From JBNKDD01 sp050288085 (lineage in GTDB: Bacteria; Chloroflexota; Anaerolineae; Aggregatilineales; UBA3940), in assembly GCA_050288085.1 (NCBI GenBank), contig JBNKDD010000018.1:1-37916 (forward strand): a stretch of 37,916 nt of DNA, written 5' to 3'. Of this stretch, positions 15,442 through 23,306 are shown piece after piece; positions within the stretch are counted from its first letter, which is position 1, and each line of letters begins with the position of its first letter. Under the pieces are notes generated by a model. It ran no database searches and was not told where the DNA came from. It saw only the letters and a list, made by a program, of their open reading frames with translations. The translations under genes were made by a program, and so were the position numbers.

Positions 15442-16509
15442 ATTTACATCCCGGTCAAGGAAGCGTGCGATATCGTCGGCCTCAGCCCGAATCGCATCGA
15501 TCACCGGCTGGCTGAACGATTCGAACGGGGAAACCTGAATGAGAGTCTGCTGCTTGAGTTTTTGTGCTTTCCAGGTTCCAACCAGCTGATTATCCACCAG
15601 CACCGTCGGGCGGATCAGCCCACCACCTGGATGAACCCGGTTCGCAAAACGCCGATCCAGGATCAGGTCGCGAGTCTGATAACCCAGCAAATAAGTATCA
15701 TAGGCAGGCAGCAGCCGGACGAGGGAGTCTGATCTGGGGGGTGGGGGAACCTGATCCCCGATCATCTGGTAAACCTGCCCCTCGACTTGAACGCTTACCA
15801 GTTGATCGGACAGCCGCTCGAATGCCCGGCGAGCCTTATTGATAGACAGTCCCGACCATTTGGCTAAATCCTCCGGTTGGGCCGGGCCATAAGCTGATAG
15901 GTAACGCCGGGCCATCTCATCCCATAATTGCTGCTCGTCCATATCAGGCGGTTCAAGGTCGAGCAGCATAAAGGTTTCTTTGCTGCCCCGATATGGCCCG
16001 TAGCAAACTACCCCCAGAAGCGCCGCGTGCCGGATCAGGTGGATGAGGGCCTGTCCTTCAGTTGGAATTCCTGACTGGATAAGGTGATTGGCAAGTTCCT
16101 TACGGGTCAATGCGCCGTCGGTGGTTAATCGCTCCCTGATAATGTCAACTGCCCGCAAAAGATTGGCTTCACTTAATCCCAACTGCTCGTGGCGGGGTTT
16201 GCTTTTCTTGATGAACTCCGGGCCGAATAAGGGCAGCATCCACCGGAGATCGTCACGGGTTACCAGGTGAAGTGTGCCGCGCATACACCAGGTTCGGATC
16301 AGCTCTCCCTGGTCAAACCAGGTCGCCCTGATATCCGCCTCAGTTAGCCCGGTGCTGCGCACCCTGAACGAGAGCAGGCCAGCAGTCACTTCCTGGGCCT
16401 GAAGGCCACATACGGCCTGAGCAATCCCTGAAATATCCATCAGTCCGATGTCAAGATGCTGTAATCGCCGCCGGAGTGTGAGCAGTTGATCGATGGTCAG
16501 GGTTTGCAT
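15424..16509 (-). CDS. Winged-helix DNA-binding protein, AlkZ/YcaQ-like (HTH_42) possible DNA glycosylase
   Basis: This 361-residue protein has the HTH_42 pattern: tandem winged-helix modules with GTLHLVTRDDL, then GALTRKELANHL and a C-terminal beta region (LPAYDTYLLGYQTRD, then GTWKAQKL). This family includes AlkZ and YcaQ, glycosylases that remove bulky or crosslinked bases. AlkZ uses a Gln-x-Gln motif, and the sequence here reads GLQAQE with glutamines at 37 and 39, the same numbering I recall for AlkZ. That makes an AlkZ-type repair enzyme plausible, but not proven. It lies 10 bases after an EamA exporter, so it is co-transcribed with it. AGAGAGG precedes the ATG. AlkZ itself is a self-resistance enzyme next to a drug cluster; no such cluster is seen here. 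Confidence 0.75.
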   Translation of the reverse strand: MQTLTIDQLLTLRRRLQHLDIGLMDISGIAQAVCGLQAQEVTAGLLSFRVRSTGLTEADIRATWFDQGELIRTWCMRGTLHLVTRDDLRWMLPLFGPEFIKKSKPRHEQLGLSEANLLRAVDIIRERLTTDGALTRKELANHLIQSGIPTEGQALIHLIRHAALLGVVCYGPYRGSKETFMLLDLEPPDMDEQQLWDEMARRYLSAYGPAQPEDLAKWSGLSINKARRAFERLSDQLVSVQVEGQVYQMIGDQVPPPPRSDSLVRLLPAYDTYLLGYQTRDLILDRRFANRVHPGGGLIRPTVLVDNQLVGTWKAQKLKQQTLIQVSPFESFSQPVIDAIRAEADDIARFLDRDVNLTIVG

Positions 16510-16519
16510 ATGAACCTCT

Positions 16520-17506
16520 CTAAGTTTCGCCTATACTCGTTTGTTGCTTGCCACGTTCCCGCCGGAGTGAATCGGCCCGCAGCAGCACCACGCCGGATAA
16601 TACCATCGCCGCTCCGATCAATTGGGGATTGGTCAGGCGTTCCCCCAGAAACAGGAAGGCGAGAATGGCAGTCAGGGTTGGCTCAAGCGAGGCGATCAGA
16701 TTCGCAACGCTGGCCGGGAGGTGATTCAGGCTGAGGGTATACAGCCCATAACCGCCGATGGTTGGCCCCCAGGCCAGGATCAGCAAAATTCCCCAACCCA
16801 GCAGGTCATCGCCCAGCCAGAGCAGATCGCGCCCGCTCCCGATCTTACCAAGTGCAGGCATCCAATTGCCAAGCGGCAGCATGATCAACAGGAGAAAAAA
16901 CACCGCCGCAAAGGCAAAGGTAACCGCCAACGCCGACCAGGAATTCACGCCCCGCTGAGACGATTCCTTGCCAAAGATGCTGTACAGGGCGAACATCATC
17001 CCGGACAACAATCCAACGATAATACCCGCCGGATTAAGCGTCCACAGGGCGGGGTCATGTGCCCCAGACACAAACACACAGCCGACCAGACTGAGCAGCA
17101 CTGCCGCTATCTTGACCTTGCCCAGCGGTTCACGCCACAGCCACCAGCCGATCAGGGCCGTGATCGCCGGAGAACTATACGCCATGACGGTTGACACCGC
17201 CGCCCCGTTGAGCGCCACCGACACCGTCCAGGTCGCATTAAAGAGCATCAAGACCAGGCCGTACAGGACAAAGAATCGCAAATGAGATTGAAGCGGTCTC
17301 AAGAAACCGGGACGGCTGATACTCAACACCAGGAACAGGACGGCAGAGACCAGCACATCCCGCCAGAAACCCAGCACCAGCGGCGGCAGTTCGTGTTGGG
17401 TGAGGTAGCGAATGAAGATCGCGGTCGTTGACCACAGCACCGTACCGGCCAATGCGATCAGGTAGCCGGAAGATTGGGAGGATGAAGCAGGGTGAGTTGT
17501 ATTCAT
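16520..17506 (-). CDS. EamA/DMT-family transporter
   Basis: This 328-residue protein has ten predicted membrane helices in two EamA halves. Diagnostic segments are WSTTAIFIRYLT and AVSTVMAYSSPAITALIGWWL in the first half, and ASVANLIASLEPTLTAILAFL followed by FLGERLTNPQLIGAAMVLSG in the second. Members export amino acids, metabolites or drugs; the cargo is not predictable. It lies 55 bases downstream of the CcmI-like gene and 10 bases upstream of the AlkZ-like gene, on the same strand. The pairing with a possible DNA repair protein could mean joint resistance to a DNA-damaging compound, but that is speculation. Confidence 0.88.
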   Translation of the reverse strand: MNTTHPASSSQSSGYLIALAGTVLWSTTAIFIRYLTQHELPPLVLGFWRDVLVSAVLFLVLSISRPGFLRPLQSHLRFFVLYGLVLMLFNATWTVSVALNGAAVSTVMAYSSPAITALIGWWLWREPLGKVKIAAVLLSLVGCVFVSGAHDPALWTLNPAGIIVGLLSGMMFALYSIFGKESSQRGVNSWSALAVTFAFAAVFFLLLIMLPLGNWMPALGKIGSGRDLLWLGDDLLGWGILLILAWGPTIGGYGLYTLSLNHLPASVANLIASLEPTLTAILAFLFLGERLTNPQLIGAAMVLSGVVLLRADSLRRERGKQQTSIGET

Positions 17507-17561
17507 ATCTAAATTTTCGTTGATGGTGGAATATAGTTGGATGGGTGGTAAATGAGGCGTA

Positions 17562-18032
17562 CTAGCCCTCTAGATTTGCCCCGCAGTTTCCGCAAAACTT
17601 ATCACCGGGATGGGCCGGTTCGCCACAGTTGGGGCAATATCGATCTGCTTGCTCCAGGTCGATAGCCGCCGGAGCCTGCCCCGACCGCATCGCAGCAATT
17701 GCCGCTTCAAGCGGATCAGTCTCGTCAGAAACAGGTAGGGTATCAAGCTCCTGAAGAACCTCAACACCCTGTGCAACCAGGGCATAGCGTTCGGCGGTGT
17801 AGCTCTCCTCCGACACCTTGTTGGTCTTATAGTCGAAATCCAGATCGCGGATCGCGGCGTAAATCTCGTTGCGCTGTTGGAGCAGTTCGGCGCGGAGACG
17901 CATTTGGGCCGCCGTGCCACGACCGGCACGACTACCGCTTTCCCCGACCTGCTTCGAGAAAAAAGGCTGCGCAATATACACACCAACGATCAGTATGGCG
18001 ACCAGGGCTAATAATCCGGTTGGGATGTTCAT
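17562..18032 (-). CDS. CcmI-like membrane protein with C-terminal zinc ribbon
   Basis: This 156-residue protein has one N-terminal membrane helix (4-24). A helical region follows whose segment EIYAAIRDLDFDYKTNKVSE resembles the start of CcmI/CycH-type cytochrome c maturation factors. It ends with a zinc ribbon with cysteines at 133, 136, 147 and 150 (CPNCGEP, then FCGNCG). It lies in the same run as CcmH and a ResA-like thioredoxin, which supports a role in cytochrome c assembly, although two unrelated genes intervene. TATACT ends six bases before the ATG, so an internal leaderless start is possible; GAGAGGG lies farther back than is usual for a ribosome site. Confidence 0.72.
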   Translation of the reverse strand: MNIPTGLLALVAILIVGVYIAQPFFSKQVGESGSRAGRGTAAQMRLRAELLQQRNEIYAAIRDLDFDYKTNKVSEESYTAERYALVAQGVEVLQELDTLPVSDETDPLEAAIAAMRSGQAPAAIDLEQADRYCPNCGEPAHPGDKFCGNCGANLEG

Positions 18033-18059
18033 ATAGTGAGTATACCCTCTCTGTTTACA

Positions 18060-18656
18060 TCATGCCGATTCTTTCGATTCGGTGAAAGCCTGGCGGGTGA
18101 TGGCATAATAAGCCAGTTCGGCCCCGCCATAGTAGGCAGTGGTCAGATCGCCACCGGTCATCCCGATCTTCTGCATGACCCGCTGTGAGGCGACATTTTC
18201 GGGCACTGCGACCGCCATAATACGATCAAGCCCGGCCTTTTCGAAGCCATAGGCCAGCACGGCACGGGCCGCTTCGGTGGTCAGACCCTTTCCCCAATAA
18301 GGGCGGGCGATGGCGTAGAAAATCTCGACCGCTGTTTCGCCCGGTACGCATTGCAAACCGATCTGCCCGATCAACTGTTGGTCAGCCCGGTGGATGACGG
18401 CCATTCCGCCAAAGCAGTGTTCCTCCCAGTGATCGATAAATCGCTGTACCGTCTGCTCGGTTCGTTCGCGAGAACGTGGTTCGCCACCCGGCAAATAACG
18501 CATGGCGATTGGATCACTGTAGACCTGCCGGAGCAAATCGTCTACATCATACAGGGTAAACTGCCGGAGCAGTAACCGCTCTGTCTCTATGACAGGCTTG
18601 ATCCCGGCGGCTCGTTGGCAATCTGGTAGATCGGTTTGATTGGGTGTTTTGCTCAT
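18060..18656 (-). CDS. GNAT-family N-acetyltransferase (RimJ/RimL type)
   Basis: This 198-residue protein opens the domain with ETERLLLRQFTLYDVDDLL, the usual start of RimJ/RimL-like acetyltransferases. It then has AIARPYWGKGLTTEAARAVL, with the acetyl-CoA pyrophosphate-binding Q/RxxGxG/A-like turn, and ends with NVASQRVMQKIGM. Such enzymes acetylate protein N-termini, ribosomal proteins, amino acids or antibiotics; the substrate is unknown. It lies 11 bases after the DJ-1/PfpI gene and 27 before the CcmI-like gene, within one minus-strand run. No Shine-Dalgarno is obvious. Confidence 0.88.
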   Translation of the reverse strand: MSKTPNQTDLPDCQRAAGIKPVIETERLLLRQFTLYDVDDLLRQVYSDPIAMRYLPGGEPRSRERTEQTVQRFIDHWEEHCFGGMAVIHRADQQLIGQIGLQCVPGETAVEIFYAIARPYWGKGLTTEAARAVLAYGFEKAGLDRIMAVAVPENVASQRVMQKIGMTGGDLTTAYYGGAELAYYAITRQAFTESKESA

Positions 18657-18667
18657 GTTTTTTCGTT

Positions 18668-19270
18668 TTATTTCGTTGTTGGCTTGTAGTCGTATTCCAT
18701 GTAACGGGCCGTTTCAAGGGCCATTTCTTCTCCGCCCAGCCGCCTGACCACATGGAAGCACATATCTATCCCGGCTGAGATACCCGCCGACAGCACGATC
18801 TTGCCGTTATCTACGAACCGCTTATCCGGACGGACAGTGGCAGTCGGGGCGACCTCAGCCAGCAAATCAAAGGTCTGGTGATGGGTGGTAGCCTCCAACC
18901 CATCGAGCAGACCGGCTGTACCCAACACCAACACCCCGGTACAAACCGATAGCAGCAGCTCGACCCGGTCCGCCTGCTCCTTGATCCAGTTGAGCAGCGT
19001 TTCGTTTTTCATCACCTTACGTGTGCCAATTCCGCCCGGAACCAGCAGGATATCAGGCGGGGGACAATCGGCGATGGCGTACTTTGGATTGACGCTCAAA
19101 CCGTTAACCGCCAGGATCGGATCGGCGGTTTCGGCAACGGTGTACACGTTAAACGGATCGAGTGCCTCCGGCTCACCGGTTACGGAGAAAACCTCGAACG
19201 GCCCGCAGAAGTCGAGTACCTCTACGTCATCAAAGATCAGAATGGCTACATTACGTTGTTTGATAGTCAT
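18668..19270 (-). CDS. DJ-1/PfpI family protein (isonitrile-hydratase-like)
   Basis: This 200-residue protein has the DJ-1/PfpI (class I glutamine amidotransferase-like) fold: VAILIFDDVEVLDFCGPFEVF at the start, ILLVPGGIG in the middle and LLSVCTGVLVLGTAGLLDG with the likely nucleophilic cysteine C110. This subgroup includes isonitrile hydratase and the sensor half of AraC-type regulators, but no DNA-binding domain is present, so an enzyme is more likely. It lies seven bases after the ResA-like gene and upstream of the GNAT. Substrate unknown. Confidence 0.85.
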   Translation of the reverse strand: MTIKQRNVAILIFDDVEVLDFCGPFEVFSVTGEPEALDPFNVYTVAETADPILAVNGLSVNPKYAIADCPPPDILLVPGGIGTRKVMKNETLLNWIKEQADRVELLLSVCTGVLVLGTAGLLDGLEATTHHQTFDLLAEVAPTATVRPDKRFVDNGKIVLSAGISAGIDMCFHVVRRLGGEEMALETARYMEYDYKPTTK

Positions 19271-19277
19271 GGATACC

Positions 19278-19826
19278 CTATTGTGCTAACGCCTTTTCGA
19301 TCTCGGCGGCGATTTGTTGATACGACAGGGGTTGAGCGGCAAAGAAGGTCACTTCGCCGTGCTTGTTCACGATAAACGTCTCCGGCACACCGGTAATATT
19401 GTACGCTTCCGAAATCTCGGTGCGCAGATCAGGCCCGTTCGGATAGGTGATATTGTATTTATCGAGATATTCTCGTCCCTTCTCGTCGCTGTCTACGTAG
19501 TCAACGCCCAGGAACATCACACCCCGGTCGCGGTAATCCTGCCAGGCTTGCTCAAGATCGGGCGCTTCTTCCGCACAGGGCGCGCACCAACTGGCCCAGA
19601 AGTTGATCACAACTACCTGCCCCCGCAGTTCAGACAGGGTATAGGTATTGCCATCGTAGCCCTGCAAAGTGAAATCGGGCGCAGTGCCGGTATCAGGCTG
19701 AGTGGAAAAAGCCTGCATCAACCCCAGGGCCAGAAAGAGCAGCACCAACCCTACCACAATCCAGACCACGATCCGGCCTAATCCGAGCTTGCGTTCTTCA
19801 GTTTGAGGGATCGCGTTATCAGCCAT
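19278..19826 (-). CDS. ResA/TlpA-like membrane-anchored thioredoxin
   Basis: This 182-residue protein has a signal-anchor helix (~19-40) and an outer thioredoxin domain of the AhpC/TSA-Redoxin type. The active site is C81-APC84 in INFWASWCAPCAEEAPD, and the cis-proline region reads GVPETFIV. Such proteins reduce apocytochrome c cysteines so that haem can be attached. The start at 19826 is chosen for its AAGGAGG five bases away; it overlaps the end of ccmH by eight bases. The order ccmH-resA supports a cytochrome c maturation role. No CcdA or CcmF is visible in the window. Confidence 0.9.
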   Translation of the reverse strand: MADNAIPQTEERKLGLGRIVVWIVVGLVLLFLALGLMQAFSTQPDTGTAPDFTLQGYDGNTYTLSELRGQVVVINFWASWCAPCAEEAPDLEQAWQDYRDRGVMFLGVDYVDSDEKGREYLDKYNITYPNGPDLRTEISEAYNITGVPETFIVNKHGEVTFFAAQPLSYQQIAAEIEKALAQ

Positions 19827-20367
19827 GTGAGCCTCCTTGCGATGCAAACTCCTGCACTTCACGTTCCAGGCGGGTGACATATTCGGGGTCAAGACCATCA
19901 TAGTTTAGAGTCAGATTGGCATCAGCCCCGGCAGCGAGTGCGCCCGGAGCCATCCGCCGCAGGATGACCACCAATATGATCGCCCCGGCCACCACGCCAA
20001 CCACCGGCAGCACCCACACCAGCAGATCGATCCCGGTGGCATCAGGTGTAGCCAGTACACGCCGCCCATAGCGTTCGGCAAAATATGCTTTGATCTCTGC
20101 CTCACTGCTGCCATTTTCAAGCATCATGCGGATTTCATCCCGCCAATCGGCGCAGGCTTTGGTACCGCACACATCCAGCGGGACATTCTCGCAGACGGGA
20201 CAAAACAACTGCTCCGCAATGGCATTGACTTCGTCATCGGTCACCGTATCAGGGGGGAAGGGGTCGCCCTCCTGCGCCCAGACCGTCCCGGCGATGCCCA
20301 TCAGGGCAATCAGCAGGGTAATGATCGTTGTGATTTTTAATCGGATGGACATCGTAACCTCGGTCAT
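19819..20367 (-). CDS. ccmH: Cytochrome c maturation protein CcmH (four-cysteine form)
   Basis: This protein of ~182 residues has a signal sequence (~8-31), the CcmH domain and a membrane helix at about 115-137. The usual CcmH motif LRCPxCQ appears as LFCPVCENVPLDVC, and four cysteines (56, 59, 67 and 72) replace the usual two. The segment WRDEIRMMLENG, then AYFAERYG, is typical of CcmH. It reduces or holds apocytochrome c in haem attachment. Two starts are possible: ATG at 20367, with TATAAG ending seven bases upstream (leaderless), or ATG at 20352, with GAGG just before it. The ResA-like gene follows with an eight-base overlap. Confidence 0.85.
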   Translation of the reverse strand: MTEVTMSIRLKITTIITLLIALMGIAGTVWAQEGDPFPPDTVTDDEVNAIAEQLFCPVCENVPLDVCGTKACADWRDEIRMMLENGSSEAEIKAYFAERYGRRVLATPDATGIDLLVWVLPVVGVVAGAIILVVILRRMAPGALAAGADANLTLNYDGLDPEYVTRLEREVQEFASQGGSHG

Positions 20368-20388
20368 TTTTCGACTTATACTCTGTCG

Positions 20389-21114
20389 TTATTTTTGTTG
20401 GCCTCTGGTGCTTTCGTACAGCGCAATTCCAACCGCTATTGACAGGTTCAGGGAATCGACGGTTTGACGGTACGGGATGACCACGCTTGTCCCGGTTGAT
20501 TCGAACTCATCCGGGAGGCCGCTGCTCTCATTGCCAAAGATTAAGGTGAACGGCGGCGAAAAATCCAGCGCATCGATCCGAGATTGGCCGGAAGTCATGA
20601 AGGGGTACAGTGCATGATTGAATATGGCGGCGTAATCCTCAAAACTATCGTAGTAAGCGTGATTGATCTGGAAGATCGCACCCATAGAAGATCGTACCGC
20701 GTCTGGGTGAAATACGTCAACGGCTGGGCGGATCAGGACCAGGTTGCGAAAGCCAAAACCCAGCATCGTCCGGGTGATTGTACCCAGGTTGCCCATATTA
20801 CCCGGATTGACCAGCACTACGTGATTCGCCGCCGGATCGAGCGGAGCATCAAATTTGTAAAACACCCCTACCGCATAAGTATTGTCTTTGGGCGAGAGGC
20901 GTTCGACAGTACTGTCGGTTACCTCAACCTGAATCCGGTGTTCGGCGCAGAGATCCCTGATCTGGTGGACACCCTGGTTCTGCTCACCCTTCGTATGCAG
21001 CCACACCCCATACACGCTTTCCGGTCGATGTTGCAGCAGTTCGAGCGTCGGGAAAACGCCAAAGGTATAGGAGTGTTCGAAAGTTTTTTTGTATCGCTTC
21101 AGTTTAATCGACAT
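20389..21114 (-). CDS. SpoU (TrmH) family rRNA/tRNA 2'-O-methyltransferase
   Basis: This 241-residue SPOUT methyltransferase has the three SpoU motifs. Motif 1 is NPGNMGNLGTITRTMLGFG (~103-121), motif 2 is LIFGNESSGLP and motif 3 is VDSLNLSIAVGIALYE, which together build the knotted SAM site. An N-terminal region of ~95 residues is present but does not show a clear substrate-binding L30e-like signature. The target RNA cannot be assigned. The start codon lies only 14 bases from the divergent start of the thioredoxin gene, so at least one of the two genes must have a message with little or no leader. It may head the minus-strand run, with ccmH 21 bases downstream. Confidence 0.9.
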   Translation of the reverse strand: MSIKLKRYKKTFEHSYTFGVFPTLELLQHRPESVYGVWLHTKGEQNQGVHQIRDLCAEHRIQVEVTDSTVERLSPKDNTYAVGVFYKFDAPLDPAANHVVLVNPGNMGNLGTITRTMLGFGFRNLVLIRPAVDVFHPDAVRSSMGAIFQINHAYYDSFEDYAAIFNHALYPFMTSGQSRIDALDFSPPFTLIFGNESSGLPDEFESTGTSVVIPYRQTVDSLNLSIAVGIALYESTRGQQK

Positions 21115-21122
21115 GCTACAAT
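21115..21122 (+). promoter_or_regulatory. Extended -10 element between divergent start codons
   Basis: TGCTACAAT (TG at 21114-21115, hexamer at 21117-21122) lies six bases before the ATG at 21129, and the opposite gene starts at 21114. With so little space the plus-strand gene is almost certainly read from a leaderless or nearly leaderless message if this hexamer is used. Confidence 0.45.
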
Positions 21123-21128
21123 GTTTCT

Positions 21129-22199
21129 ATGTCTGAGAATATCCTCGATCCCCGTATGGTACACATGCCGGACTTCGTGCCCGGCGACTGGTTGAACACC
21201 AACCACCCACTGACTAAAGCCAATCTTCGTGGGCGCGTCTTGCTGATTGACTTCTGGGATTATACCTGTATCAACTGTATTCGCACCCTTCCTTATCTGA
21301 CCGCCTGGGCCGATCGCTATGAATCACTGGGCCTGACGGTGATCGGAATCCACGCACCGGAATTCAAGTTCGCTCATGCCAGAAGGCAGATCGAAGCGGC
21401 GCTTAATGATTTCCAGATCCGCTACCCGGTGCTGCTTGATAACCAATATGAAAACTGGCAGCGATTCGCAAATCGGGCCTGGCCGACCAAATACCTGATC
21501 GATGCAGAGGGGTACATCCGGCACAAAGCCCAGGGTGAGGGCTATTATCAGCAAACGGAGCACGCAATCCAGGCCGCGCTGCGTGAGCGCGATCCCGATG
21601 TGGTGCTGCCGGAAGTGATCCCGCCCCTGCGTGACGAAGATACACCGGGCGCGGTTTGTTACCGGGCCACGCCTGAACTCCTGGCCGGTTATGAACGGGG
21701 CTCGCTGGGCAACCGGGAAGGCTATGCACCCGGCAGTCCATTAGCCTACCGGCTGCCACTTCTCCCTGAGCGGATCGAACCCTACTTTTACGCCGGGGGA
21801 TTATGGCGGGCCGGGCAGGAGTGCTTTATCTTTGCCGGGCATGAGGCAGGCCGGATCATACTGCCCTACCACGCGGCAAGCGTCAACGCAGTGTTGAGTC
21901 CATCCGGTGACCCGGTCGAGGTGATGCTCGACCTCCGCCCGGACGATGTGCCGCCGGTAATCGAACTCCGGCAGGATGGCGAACCACTCCATCCGGTCAA
22001 TGCCGGGGCAGATGTGAGATTCGATGACCAGGGGATGAGCTTCGTCCATGTGGATCGCCCACGCCTATATGAGTTGGTGCACAACCCCGATTTTGAATCT
22101 CACCAGCTTGAGCTTACCTTCCGGGCACATGGGTTAGCCTTATATGCGTTTACGTTCACAACCTGCGTTGATCCAACGGTGGGAGTAGGGAAAACGTAG
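21129..22199 (+). CDS. Thioredoxin-like protein with DipZ-type C-terminal domain
   Basis: This 356-residue protein begins with a redoxin domain carrying C47-INC50 in DFWDYTCINCIRTLPYL, the variant seen in DipZ-like proteins, and WPTKYLIDAEG as the cis-proline strand. The remaining ~200 residues form a beta-rich region (AGGLWRAGQECFIF, then YELVHNPDFESHQLELTF) like the carbohydrate-binding-module-like C-terminus of DipZ. There is no CcdA membrane part and no signal peptide, so it appears to be cytoplasmic, which is unusual for this architecture. It may be a thiol oxidoreductase or peroxide-related enzyme. A terminator follows ~100 bases downstream. Confidence 0.82.
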   Translation: MSENILDPRMVHMPDFVPGDWLNTNHPLTKANLRGRVLLIDFWDYTCINCIRTLPYLTAWADRYESLGLTVIGIHAPEFKFAHARRQIEAALNDFQIRYPVLLDNQYENWQRFANRAWPTKYLIDAEGYIRHKAQGEGYYQQTEHAIQAALRERDPDVVLPEVIPPLRDEDTPGAVCYRATPELLAGYERGSLGNREGYAPGSPLAYRLPLLPERIEPYFYAGGLWRAGQECFIFAGHEAGRIILPYHAASVNAVLSPSGDPVEVMLDLRPDDVPPVIELRQDGEPLHPVNAGADVRFDDQGMSFVHVDRPRLYELVHNPDFESHQLELTFRAHGLALYAFTFTTCVDPTVGVGKT

Positions 22200-22299
22200 G
22201 GTAAACGTCATTTATTGTTGATTCTTGTCCATGACAAAGTGACGGTTTATATGTTATATTATTCACGAACGTAAGCTAGTTAGTTGATTTTTATCTGAG

Positions 22300-22334
22300 C
22301 CGCATCCCTTACGGGGTGCGGTTTGGCTTTTTAA
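22300..22334 (+). terminator. Intrinsic terminator
   Basis: CCGCATCCC (22300-22308) pairs with GGGGTGCGG (22313-22321) with one G-T wobble, followed by TTTGGCTTTTT. It ends the thioredoxin transcript. An AT-rich block at 22240-22262 (ATGACA, 18 bases, TATATT) could drive a separate short transcript into it. The rest of 22335-22511 shows no gene or clear signal. Confidence 0.65.
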
Positions 22335-22511
22335 GTCGAAACAATCGGTTTAGCGTTCGACAATGTCACGCTGCCCCGGTATGCTATCAACTATTAAGCA
22401 TCTATCTGTAAGGTTTTTCATAGAAGCGATTCGTGAATCACCCTGGGCAGCCGACAAAGGTTGGTGCTGTCCCTACGGAGATTTATGGGCAAGTAGAGTG
22501 GATAAACTATC

Positions 22512-23273
22512 ATGGCTGATCAAGAGCACCCGGAGCAAATCAAAGACCGGTTGGCAGTCACCTTCCGTGCCTTATGCCTGGGTGCGCTGGTTTCACGGGG
22601 GATGTTCGAGCAGTTAATCCAGACCTCTCACGAGGAGGGACTGGTCGGGCGCACCCGGACACGAGTCCATGCGCTGAACACCTGGCTTTCGCTCGAAGGT
22701 TTGAAGCCCGAATGTTCCCCACAAGAAAATGCTCTACTTGATAAACCGGATGGCTCCTGGACAACGGCTGAAATTCACCAGACGGTGTGGGCGACTGAAG
22801 CACTGGGTGTACTGACCTGGGCGTTGCTGGCCGTTCAAGATATCCCTGCCTACGAAACGCCATTCAGCTTCGAATCGGTGATCGACCGGCTGCCGGTATA
22901 TCACTCAACAGACCGGTTTTTACAGGCTGCCCGGCTCCGCCCGGAAGATGAGATTAATACGGCCTGGGAAATTGCCGAGTTGTGGCAGTGGCGGGCGCAG
23001 ATCGCCCAGAATCAACGAGGGGGCATTCAGCCCCCTGAAGGAACAACTTATGAAGACCGGATTGCCCATATTGCGGCGGGCGCTTACGAGTATGAGGCTA
23101 TCCCGGAACCGGTTAACGGGGATTTTCCTATCTCCGGCAAAGCCTATGCTGACCTGACCGATGCCGAATGGGGCCGTGTATCCACCATCACCCGCGAGCG
23201 CTTCCGCGCTTTTAACTGGTTGTGTGGCTACTCAGAAGATTGGGACAGCACCTCGACAGAAGTTGAAGATTAA
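22512..23273 (+). CDS. DUF4272 domain-containing protein
   Basis: This 253-residue soluble protein matches the style of DUF4272: RALCLGALVSRGMFE near the start, EALGVLTWALLAVQDIPAYE in the centre, then FLQAARLRPEDEINTAWEIAELWQWRA and a C-terminal RFRAFNWLCGYSEDWD. The function of DUF4272 is not known to me. It is predicted to be largely helical and cytoplasmic, with no catalytic motif I can point to. The ATG has no Shine-Dalgarno. The gene is convergent with the pilin gene, with 33 bases between their ends. Confidence 0.78.
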   Translation: MADQEHPEQIKDRLAVTFRALCLGALVSRGMFEQLIQTSHEEGLVGRTRTRVHALNTWLSLEGLKPECSPQENALLDKPDGSWTTAEIHQTVWATEALGVLTWALLAVQDIPAYETPFSFESVIDRLPVYHSTDRFLQAARLRPEDEINTAWEIAELWQWRAQIAQNQRGGIQPPEGTTYEDRIAHIAAGAYEYEAIPEPVNGDFPISGKAYADLTDAEWGRVSTITRERFRAFNWLCGYSEDWDSTSTEVED

Positions 23274-23306
23274 TCCCTGGCTCAACCTTATCAGAAGAGT
23301 GCCGGG

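Noticed and set aside
16622..17194. Open frame of 190 codons on the plus strand
   Set aside because: It is antisense to the EamA exporter; the product would be Gln/Arg/His-rich low complexity without family signals.
22363..22617. Open frame of 84 codons before the DUF4272 gene
   Set aside because: It overlaps the DUF4272 start in another frame, has no ribosome site, and its C-terminal half is a shifted reading of the real gene.
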